A stretch of 64,000 nucleotides of DNA from Jiella sonneratiae (GTDB taxonomy: Bacteria; Pseudomonadota; Alphaproteobacteria; Rhizobiales; Rhizobiaceae). Each line of letters begins with the position of its first letter. Within the stretch, counting starts at the first letter, position 1. This document shows, one piece after another, positions 57,593 to 64,000 of this stretch. The DNA lies in assembly GCF_017353515.1 (NCBI RefSeq), contig NZ_JAFMPY010000008.1, positions 124,001-188,000 on the forward strand. The letters run 5' to 3'. Below the pieces are notes generated by a model. The model had not been told where the DNA came from, made no database searches, and was given only the letters and a program-made list of their open reading frames with translations. The position numbers and the translations under genes are program-made.

Positions 57593-58413
57593 GCCTCTCC
57601 GAAGAGTTCCGGCCCGGTCATCACGCCGATGCCGCCGTCGATCGGCAGGATCGCGCCGGTGACATAGGCGCCGCCCCGCCCGCAGAGATAGAGGATCGCC
57701 CCGGCGATGTCGCCCGGCGCGCCGATCCGGCCGAGCGGAACCCCCTTGCCGATCTTCGCCGCCTGCTCCTCGGTGCCGGTCGCGAATGCCGTCATCTTCG
57801 ACTGGAATGGCCCGGGCGCGAAGGCGTTCACCGTGATGCGGCGGGCGGCGAGTTCCTTGGCGAGGGACCGCGTCAGATGGTGCACGGCGGCCTTGGAGGC
57901 GGCGTAGGAATAGACGCTCTCCGCCAGCGGCTGGGCGCCCATCACCGAGCCGAGATTGACGATGCGCGCCGGATCGTCGTCGCTTGCGGCGGCTTCGAGC
58001 TTCGGCAGTAGGGCCTGGGTCAGGGCGAAGAGGCCGGCGACGTTGACCGAGAGCACCCGGTTCCAGGCGTGGTAGGGAAACTCGCCGAGCGGCGCGCCCC
58101 AGGAGACGCCCGCATTGTTGACGAGGATGTCGAGCCTGTCGCAGCGCTCGCCGATCGCGCCGGCGAGCGCCGTCACGCCCGCCTCGTTCGAAACGTCGCC
58201 TTCGAGCGCGAGGACCTCGCCGGCAACGCCCGCCGCGTTGATTTCGGCGGCGGTCGCCTCGCAGGCCTCGCGCTTGCGCGATGCGATGAACACCCGCGCC
58301 CCGGCCGCGGCGAGCGCCGTCGCGATCATCCGGCCGATGCCGGTCGCCCCGCCGGTGACCAGCGCCGTCTTGCCCTCCAACGAGAACAGCTGCCGCAGGA
58401 TGTCTTCGGCCAA
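57589..58413 (-). CDS. SDR family oxidoreductase
   Basis: A 274-residue classical SDR. The cofactor motif is TGGATGIGRMIA, then NNAG (LVNNAGVSW), the catalytic Ser-region and Tyr-x3-Lys (YSYAASKAAV). It resembles rhamnolipid/3-oxoacyl reductases. First gene of the three-gene minus-strand acyl-CoA operon; divergent from the TetR gene, so the 256-base gap 58414-58669 probably holds both promoters. Confidence 0.9.
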   Translation of the reverse strand: MAEDILRQLFSLEGKTALVTGGATGIGRMIATALAAAGARVFIASRKREACEATAAEINAAGVAGEVLALEGDVSNEAGVTALAGAIGERCDRLDILVNNAGVSWGAPLGEFPYHAWNRVLSVNVAGLFALTQALLPKLEAAASDDDPARIVNLGSVMGAQPLAESVYSYAASKAAVHHLTRSLAKELAARRITVNAFAPGPFQSKMTAFATGTEEQAAKIGKGVPLGRIGAPGDIAGAILYLCGRGGAYVTGAILPIDGGIGVMTGPELFGEA

Positions 58414-58669
58414 GGCGCTTTCCCTTCTTCGTCGTCGTCGCCGCTTCGTCGCCGTGGCCGCACCGGTTTCACCGGGCTTGGAGCCACCTCGGGCGATGTA
58501 GGGCCGCAGGGCGCAACGCCCACGCCCGGGCCACCGGCGATGCGTCGATCGCCCCTAGACGCGATTGCCGTGCAACACCGGCAGGAGGATTTGACTTGCC
58601 GGCCGCTTTTCGTGTCCCATCGCCGGCGGATGCCCCGCCGTCGCGGGGCCGACGCCTCGAAGGGGTGCG

Positions 58670-59440
58670 ATGGACGAGCCCGAGCGGGAGAAGGGCGGGA
58701 GCGCCACAAACGCTTCGGACGCGCTCGAAGCGCCGCAGGCCGCGTCGCCGCGCCGCCGGCCGCCGCGGCGCGAACGCGACTTCGCCGCCATCCGCGAGGC
58801 GGAGGACAAGGCCTTCCGGCGCCGCATCCTCGCCGCGGCCGCCGAGATCTTCGCCGAGCGCGGCTTCGCCAGCGCCTCGATCGACGAGGTCGCCCGGCGG
58901 CTTTCGGCCACCAAGGGCCTCGTCTACCACCGCTACCGCTCGAAGGGCGAACTCCTCGCCGATCTCTGCGAGGACGGGCTCGGCGGCCTCGTCGCCCGGG
59001 TCGCCGCGATCGCCGCGCGGCGCGAGCCGGCAATCACCCGCCTCGCCGCCGCCGCGAGCCTACACGCCGGCGACGTCCTCTCCCGCCTCTCCCTGCATCG
59101 CACCCTCGCCTCGGTGACCTCCGGCGTGTCGCTGGCAGGCCTTGCCGGCCGCGAGGCGGATGCGGTCCGCGCCGTCGTGATGCGGCGGCTCGACTACGAC
59201 GCGACCTTCGCCCGGCTGATCGCCGACGCGGCGCGCGAGCGCGACCTTCCGGCCGGGCGCGACGTCGAGATGCTGGCCAGGCTGTTCGTCGCCGCGCTCG
59301 ACGCGCCGCTCGTCTGGCCGGTCGAGGCGGCGCAGGAGGCCGCCACGAAAAGCGCTTTGACCGCCCGGCAACTGGCCTATTTCGCGCTGAGGGGGATCGG
59401 CGCGTCGGACGCGACGCTCAGGGAGGAGTTTTCGCGATGA
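58670..59440 (+). CDS. TetR family transcriptional regulator
   Basis: A 256-residue repressor. After a disordered, charged N-terminus of ~45 residues the helix-turn-helix is ILAAAAEIFAERGF ... IDEVARRLSATKGLVYHRYRSK. The ligand domain is variable. It overlaps the acyl-CoA dehydrogenase gene (ATGA) and faces the SDR operon; it probably represses both in response to an acyl-CoA. Confidence 0.9.
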   Translation: MDEPEREKGGSATNASDALEAPQAASPRRRPPRRERDFAAIREAEDKAFRRRILAAAAEIFAERGFASASIDEVARRLSATKGLVYHRYRSKGELLADLCEDGLGGLVARVAAIAARREPAITRLAAAASLHAGDVLSRLSLHRTLASVTSGVSLAGLAGREADAVRAVVMRRLDYDATFARLIADAARERDLPAGRDVEMLARLFVAALDAPLVWPVEAAQEAATKSALTARQLAYFALRGIGASDATLREEFSR

Positions 59441-60663
59441 CGACGATGGATCTCGGCCTGCCGGAGCGGCTGAAGCCGATCCACGAGGCTGTCCGCAGGA
59501 TGGTCCGCGAGGAGATCGCCCCGGCGAGCGAGGCGTTCCTCGCCGAGGTGCCGAAGGACGGCCGCTTCGTCTATACGGCGCGCCAGCGCGACATCCTCGA
59601 AGGCCTGAAGGAGAAGGCGCGGAGCCGCAATCTCTGGAATTTCTGGCTGACCGGCTCGGAGCGCGGCTACGGCCTCACCACCGTCGAATACGCCTATCTC
59701 GCCGAGGAGATGGGCAAGGCGCATCTCGGCGCCGAGACCTTCAACTGTTCGGCACCCGACACCGGCAACATGGAGGTTCTGGAGCGCTTCTGCACCGACG
59801 CCCAGAAGGCGCCCTGGCTGCCGCGGCTCCTGAACGGCGAGATCCGCTCGGCCTATCTGATGACCGAACCGGACGTCGCCTCCTCGGACGCGACGAACAT
59901 CGCCATGCGCTGCGTCGCCGACGGCGACGACTACGTGCTCGACGGCGAGAAGTGGTGGGCCTCGGGCGCCGGCGATCCGCGCTGCGCCGTCTACATCGTC
60001 ATGGCGCGGACGGGGGGCGAAGAGATTGCCAAGCACCGGCGCCATTCGATGCTGCTGGTGCCGGCGGATACGCCGGGGATCGAGGTGCTCCGGGCGATGC
60101 AGGTCTATGGCGAGGACGACGCCCCGCACGGCCACATGCACATCCGCTTCTCCAACGTCCGGGTGCCGAAATCGGCGATGATCCTCGGGGAAGGCCGGGG
60201 CTTCGAGATCGCCCAGGGGCGGCTCGGGCCGGGCCGCATCCACCACTGCATGCGCGCCATCGGCCAGGCCGAACTCGCACTCGAACTTCTCTGCCGGCGC
60301 GCCCTCGCCCGCGAGGCCTTCGGCAAGCCGCTCGCCGAACTCGGCGAGAACCACGACCTGATCGCCCGGGCGCGGATGGACATCGAGATGGCGCGGCTGC
60401 TGTGCCTGAAGGCCGCCTGGATGATGGACCAGGGCGACGCCAAGGCGGCGGCGCCGTGGATTTCGGCGATCAAGGTGGTGGCGCCGAACGTCGCGCTCGA
60501 CGTCGTCGATCAGGCGGTGCAGATGCATGGCGGACAGGGCATCTCGCAGGATACGCCGCTTGCCCGGATGTGGACGCATCTGCGCACCCTGCGCCTTGCG
60601 GACGGTCCGGACGCCGTGCATCGCCGGCAGGTCGCCCGCTGGGAACTCGCCCGCTATCGCTGA
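59437..60663 (+). CDS. Acyl-CoA dehydrogenase (ACAD11-like)
   Basis: A 408-residue FAD enzyme that oxidises acyl-CoA. Motifs: AYLMTEPDVASSDATNI, DGEKWWASGAGDPRC and QMHGGQGISQDTPLARMWTHLR. The sequence is closest to the dehydrogenase part of ACAD10/11-type proteins, fitting the phosphotransferase gene nearby. Translation is coupled to tetR by an ATGA overlap. Confidence 0.93.
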   Translation: MTTMDLGLPERLKPIHEAVRRMVREEIAPASEAFLAEVPKDGRFVYTARQRDILEGLKEKARSRNLWNFWLTGSERGYGLTTVEYAYLAEEMGKAHLGAETFNCSAPDTGNMEVLERFCTDAQKAPWLPRLLNGEIRSAYLMTEPDVASSDATNIAMRCVADGDDYVLDGEKWWASGAGDPRCAVYIVMARTGGEEIAKHRRHSMLLVPADTPGIEVLRAMQVYGEDDAPHGHMHIRFSNVRVPKSAMILGEGRGFEIAQGRLGPGRIHHCMRAIGQAELALELLCRRALAREAFGKPLAELGENHDLIARARMDIEMARLLCLKAAWMMDQGDAKAAAPWISAIKVVAPNVALDVVDQAVQMHGGQGISQDTPLARMWTHLRTLRLADGPDAVHRRQVARWELARYR

Positions 60664-60731
60664 CGGTCGGGCCGAACCGTCGTTATGCTTCAGGAGTGGG
60701 GAAGGAGGCCGGCCGCCGGACGACGCGCGGC

Positions 60732-61121
60732 CTATCGCGCGTCGTCGCGGAAGAACAGCACCAGCGCGACGGCGACCGACATGCCCATGCCGACGACGGA
60801 GACGAGGAAGAGCACGGGCTCTTCGCCGATCGCCACCCGGCTTCCGCCGTCGCCCTTCAGAAAGGTGTAGACGTTGCCGTGCTGGATCGCGTCGGCGAGA
60901 CCGTAGATGCTGACGAGGCCGAGCGTCGTCGCCGTGACGTTGCAGACCATGTCCCGGACCCCGAGCCCGGCGACATGGACGTCGCCGAGAAAGCCGGGCC
61001 TGGCGAAGCGGAACGGCCAGCGGCGCGTCCGCGGCAAGGCGCGGTCGGGCCGGCCGGAGTTCTGGCTGCCGGTATCGGGCTCGATGGAGAAGGTGACATC
61101 GCTCATCGAATCGTCATCCAT
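60732..61121 (-). CDS. Small membrane protein of unknown function
   Basis: A 129-residue protein with two predicted membrane helices (MVCNVTATTLGLVSIYGLADAI and VLFLVSVVGMGMSVAVALVLFF) and a polar N-terminus. I do not recognise the family. ATG 61121 is supported by an AGGTGG ribosome site nine bases upstream; a downstream ATG at 61106 is the alternative. Divergent from the quinone oxidoreductase gene. Confidence 0.6.
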   Translation of the reverse strand: MDDDSMSDVTFSIEPDTGSQNSGRPDRALPRTRRWPFRFARPGFLGDVHVAGLGVRDMVCNVTATTLGLVSIYGLADAIQHGNVYTFLKGDGGSRVAIGEEPVLFLVSVVGMGMSVAVALVLFFRDDAR

Positions 61122-61184
61122 GTAAACATTCCACCTGCGCCATAACGCCGCACAATAGAAATGGTTCACTGGGCCGACAACAAC

Positions 61185-61213
61185 TTGCCAATTGAAGACA
61201 ATCTTAACTATAA
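61185..61213 (+). promoter_or_regulatory. Housekeeping-type promoter candidate
   Basis: TTGCCA (61185-61190), a 17-base spacer and CTATAA (61208-61213) lie in an unusually AT-rich stretch 13 bases before the start of the quinone oxidoreductase gene. The -35 matches 5 of 6; the -10 is weak. Confidence 0.45.
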
Positions 61214-61225
61214 GTGGGGTTGACC

Positions 61226-62194
61226 ATGAAGGCCATCGTTTGCGAGGCCTACGGACCGATCGACGGTCTCGCCTGCCGGGAGGTTCCCGATCCGGCGCCC
61301 GGCGCCGGAGAGATCGTCGTCGAAGCGGAGGCGATCGGCGTCAACTATCCCGACGGCCTCCTTGTCCAGGGACTCTATCAGGCAAAGCCCGACCTGCCGT
61401 TCACGCCGGGCATGGAGGCGGCCGGCCGCGTCGCGGCGATCGGGGCCGGGGTGACGCGCTTCGCCGCCGGCGACCGGGTCGTCCTGTCGCTGTCCCACGG
61501 CGCCTATGCCGAGAAGGTGGTGGCCGCGCAATCCGCGGCGGTCGCGCTGCCCGACGGCGTTTCGTTCGACACGGCCTGCGCCCTCGTCTGCGCCTACGGC
61601 ACGGCGCATCACGCGCTCAAGCAGCGGGCACGCCTTGCGCCCGGCGAGACGCTGCTCGTCCTCGGCGCGGCTGGCTCGACCGGGATCGCGGCGATCGAGA
61701 TCGGCAAAATCATGGGGGCGCGGGTCGTCGCCGTCGCCTCGAGTAACGAGAAGCGCGCACTTGCCAAAGCGAAGGGCGCCGACGAGGCGATCGGCTACGA
61801 CGACCTGCGCGAGACGATCAACCGGCTGACGGACGACAGGGGCGTCGACGTCGCCTTCGATCCCGTCGGTGGCGACGCCTTCGAGACGGTGGCGCGCGCC
61901 ATGGCATGGAACGGGCGGCTGCTGGTCGTCGGCTTCGCCTCCGGCACGATCCCGAAGCTCGCGGTCAATCTTGCGCTGGTGAAGGGGTTTTCCTGCGTCG
62001 GCGTGTTCTGGGGCGCCTTCACCCGCAGGGAGCCGGAGGCCTTCGCCGCCAACATGGCCGAACTCATGGGCTGGGCCGCGGACGGGCGGGTGGAACCGGA
62101 GATCACCGAGAGGGCGCGGCTCGAGGATGCCGCCGAGGTCCTGAAGCGCATGCATGCGCGAAAGACCCTCGGCAAGATCGTGCTGGTTCCCTGA
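61226..62194 (+). CDS. NADPH:quinone oxidoreductase family protein (zinc-free MDR)
   Basis: A 322-residue medium-chain dehydrogenase/reductase without the zinc-binding cysteines, i.e. quinone-oxidoreductase type. The Rossmann motif is LVLGAAGSTGIAAIEIGK and the substrate part contains GVNYPDGLLVQGLYQ and PGMEAAGRV. It probably reduces quinones or enones with NADPH. ATG 61226 is chosen over an in-frame TTG or GTG a few codons earlier. Confidence 0.9.
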   Translation: MKAIVCEAYGPIDGLACREVPDPAPGAGEIVVEAEAIGVNYPDGLLVQGLYQAKPDLPFTPGMEAAGRVAAIGAGVTRFAAGDRVVLSLSHGAYAEKVVAAQSAAVALPDGVSFDTACALVCAYGTAHHALKQRARLAPGETLLVLGAAGSTGIAAIEIGKIMGARVVAVASSNEKRALAKAKGADEAIGYDDLRETINRLTDDRGVDVAFDPVGGDAFETVARAMAWNGRLLVVGFASGTIPKLAVNLALVKGFSCVGVFWGAFTRREPEAFAANMAELMGWAADGRVEPEITERARLEDAAEVLKRMHARKTLGKIVLVP

Positions 62195-62347
62195 TCCCTT
62201 GGCGCGGCGGCTGCGGCGCCCGATATCGGGGCGAAGCGCGGCCGGCGCCGTGGGCGCCGTGCGCCGCCGACCATCGCAAGTGCCGCCGCCCCACCGACGG
62301 CCGGCCGCCGCCACTGCCGGCAGGCCGCCGCCGCGGCCGGGACTGGA

Positions 62348-62392
62348 GCATGATCCCGAAAAGTGGGAACCGGTTTTCGGAAGAGATCATGC
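62348..62392. repeat. Rhizobial GCATGATC...GATCATGC palindrome
   Basis: A 45-bp dyad: GCATGATCCCGAAAAGTGGG and CCGGTTTTCGGAAGAGATCA plus TGC. The outer GCATGATC/GATCATGC and inner CCGAAAA/TTTTCGG arms pair. This element recurs between genes of many Hyphomicrobiales. Confidence 0.75.
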
Positions 62393-62468
62393 GGAAACAG
62401 GAAGGTGGAGCGGGAGGATGAGCGAAGCTCATTTCATCCCGCCAGAGGCCACGCCAGAGGAGCAAGAC

Positions 62469-63518
62469 ATGCCCGACATTCCCGCGAAGATGCGCGCCCT
62501 CGTCCTCAAGCAGGACGGCTATTCCGGAACCGCCACCGGCCCGTCGATCGAACACCTTTCCGACTGGTGCGCACTCGCCGAGATCCCGGTGCCGCAGCCG
62601 AAGGCAAGCGAGGTCCTGGTCAGGATCGGGCTCGCCAACGTCAACCCGTCGGACCTTCACTACATCAAGGGCGAATACGGCCAGCCGCGCCGCAAGGGCG
62701 TACCAGCCGGCTTCGAGGGCATGGGCGAGGTGGTGGCGGCAGGCGAGGACGAGGCGGCGCAGAAGCTCCTCGGGCAACGCGTCGCCGTCTCCGCGAGCCG
62801 CGGCGGCAGCGGCGTCTGGGCCGAATACGCCCTGACCGATGCGAGGGCGGTGGTGCCGCTCCACCCGAAGCTTTCCGACGCCGACGCCGCCGCCCTCATC
62901 GTCAATCCGATGACCGCCTGGGCGATGCTCGACCTCGTCCGGCAGGCCGGGGCGAAGGGCTTCGTGATGACCGCCGGGGCGAGCCAGCTCGGCAAGCTGA
63001 TGGCGAGGCTCGCCAAGGAGATGGGCCTTGCCTGCGTGGCGACGGTGCGGCGCGAGGAGCATCGCTCGCCGCTGGAAGGGCTCGGCGTCGGCACGGTTCT
63101 CAACACCGAGCGTGACGACTTCGACGAGATGCTGGTCGCGGCGATGCGCCAGGTGCAGCCGACCATCCTGCTCGACGCCGTCGCCGACCGGCACTCGGCG
63201 GAGATCTTCGCGGCGATGCCGGCCGGGGCGCGATGGGTGATCTACGGCAAGCTGTCGCCCGAGGCGCCGGCACTGCCCAATCTCGGCCAGATGGTCTTCA
63301 TGCGCAAGAAGATCGAAGGATTCTGGCTGACCGAATGGATGGCGAGGGCCTCGCCAGAAAGCCGGCGCGCGGCGTTCGAAAAGGTGCAGGAGCGCTTCGT
63401 CTCCGGCGCCTGGAAGACCGACGTCGCGGCGACGCTGTCTTTGGACGAGGCGCTGGACGGCCTCGCCGAGGCGCTGTCCGGCCTCAACCGGGGCAAGGTG
63501 CTGATCAAGCCGTCCTGA
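62469..63518 (+). CDS. Zinc-free MDR / quinone-oxidoreductase-like protein
   Basis: A 349-residue MDR enzyme related to trans-2-enoyl-CoA/quinone reductases. No catalytic zinc ligands are seen. Typical are GLANVNPSDLHYIKGEYG, GFEGMGEVVAAG and the nucleotide-binding VMTAGASQLGKLMARLAKEMG. Start 62469 has GAGGAG six bases upstream; a longer start at 62418 is possible. Substrate unknown. Confidence 0.87.
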   Translation: MPDIPAKMRALVLKQDGYSGTATGPSIEHLSDWCALAEIPVPQPKASEVLVRIGLANVNPSDLHYIKGEYGQPRRKGVPAGFEGMGEVVAAGEDEAAQKLLGQRVAVSASRGGSGVWAEYALTDARAVVPLHPKLSDADAAALIVNPMTAWAMLDLVRQAGAKGFVMTAGASQLGKLMARLAKEMGLACVATVRREEHRSPLEGLGVGTVLNTERDDFDEMLVAAMRQVQPTILLDAVADRHSAEIFAAMPAGARWVIYGKLSPEAPALPNLGQMVFMRKKIEGFWLTEWMARASPESRRAAFEKVQERFVSGAWKTDVAATLSLDEALDGLAEALSGLNRGKVLIKPS

Positions 63519-63560
63519 GGCTTCGCTCCGCATTTTGCCCCGGGGAGGCGAGCCTCCACC

Positions 63561-64000
63561 TCAATGCCGCGAACGGGCCCTGAGGAAGCCGATGACCTCG
63601 TCGCGGATGCGCCCGTCGCCGAGCGGCAGCACCGTCGAGAAGGAGGCGATCGTGCCGATATGGCCGATGCCGGGATAGACGGTGGTGGTGACGGGGACTC
63701 CGGCCGCCCGCAGCTTCGCCCCGAGCGAGGCGGTGTTCTTCGGATCGACGGTGGTGTCGGCGGCGCCGGTTAAGAGCAGCGTCGGCGGCTCGTCGCCCGA
63801 AACGAAGTTCACCGGCTGGCTGGCCTGCCTGAGCGCTGCGGGGAAGATCTTCTTGTAGCGCTCCTCCTTCAGCGGCAGGAAGTCGTAGGGACCGGACAGG
63901 CCGACGAAGCCGGACAGCCGCTGAACCGAGGTGCCCGCGTCGCGCAGGAAGCGACCGTCCGTCGCGAGCAGCGCGGCGATCTCGGCCCCCGCCGAGTGGC
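63561..64000 (-). CDS. Alpha/beta hydrolase (esterase-like), truncated by the window edge
   Basis: The C-terminal ~146 residues of an alpha/beta hydrolase; the N-terminus lies beyond position 64000. The nucleophile elbow GHSAGAEIAALL is right at the edge, followed by GLSGPYDFLPL, then the acid-turn LLLTGAADTTVDPKNT with Asp and the catalytic His in YPGIGHIGTIA. It resembles Aes/BD-FAE-type carboxylesterases. The apparent short gene starting at 63812 is only the tail of this one. Confidence 0.87.
   Translation of the reverse strand, partial: HSAGAEIAALLATDGRFLRDAGTSVQRLSGFVGLSGPYDFLPLKEERYKKIFPAALRQASQPVNFVSGDEPPTLLLTGAADTTVDPKNTASLGAKLRAAGVPVTTTVYPGIGHIGTIASFSTVLPLGDGRIRDEVIGFLRARSRH

Noticed and set aside
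58069-60663. Single long open frame covering TetR region and acyl-CoA dehydrogenase
   Set aside because: Only the part from 59437 matches a family; the upstream part is low-complexity Arg/Ala-rich antisense-type translation, and a real tetR gene occupies another frame.
63561-63812. Complete 83-residue gene
   Set aside because: The frame stays open to the window edge and contains the GHSAGA nucleophile motif upstream, so it is the tail of a truncated hydrolase.

Overview
The window is GC-rich, densely coded chromosome from an alphaproteobacterium, most likely of the Hyphomicrobiales (Rhizobiales). The reasons are the aglEFGAK-type sugar locus, a urtABCDE operon behind a sigma-54 promoter, a CtrA-type box, complex I NDUFA9-like and DUF1289 genes, and several dispersed palindromes of the sort common in rhizobia. 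Genus cannot be fixed from the sequence. No rRNA, tRNA, CRISPR array or insertion sequence was recognised.

Layout. 283-5124: stress operon prkA-yeaH-spoVR. 5144-6186: a two-gene nuclease module on the minus strand (RusA-like resolvase plus a PD-(D/E)XK/HEPN-like protein). 6472-14060: housekeeping genes (NDUFA9-like, uppP, GST, aldo-keto reductase, GFA, queG, a pentapeptide-like repeat protein, SDR). 14075-14604: a BrnT/BrnA-like toxin-antitoxin pair. 14651-21450 (minus): a guanidine-use locus. 21746-33846: SleB-type hydrolase, PhoD, a small kinase, two ~77 bp palindromes, M15 peptidase, YARHG protein, acyl-CoA synthetase, outer-membrane barrel, diguanylate cyclase, Lrp-type RAM domain, UDG, GST. 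34027-41619: two histidine kinases, DUF1289, aspartic protease, TauE, flavin oxidoreductase, TVP38. 42101-48715 (minus): alpha-glucoside uptake and hydrolysis. 49041-55741 (minus): urea ABC transporter. 55985-60663: an acyl-CoA metabolism cluster with its TetR regulator. 60732-64000: small membrane protein, two quinone-oxidoreductase-like enzymes and a truncated alpha/beta hydrolase.

The most interesting region is 14651-21450. A clear guanidine-I (ykkC) riboswitch at about 21314-21411 on the minus strand precedes a tight operon. It encodes a substrate-binding protein, an Fe(II)/2-oxoglutarate-type oxygenase, a protein of unknown function, an ABC permease and ATPase, a ureohydrolase resembling Ni-dependent guanidine hydrolase (GdmH), and more distantly a His-rich protein. 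Just upstream of the riboswitch is a near-consensus sigma-54 element; a perfect one lies before urtA. I infer a nitrogen-scavenging circuit: guanidine (perhaps also released from a guanidino compound by the oxygenase) is hydrolysed to urea and ammonia, and urea is also imported by Urt. No urease or urea amidolyase is in the window.

Starts were chosen from Shine-Dalgarno sequences, overlaps and family lengths. All functional statements are sequence reading plus family knowledge; no database search was run.
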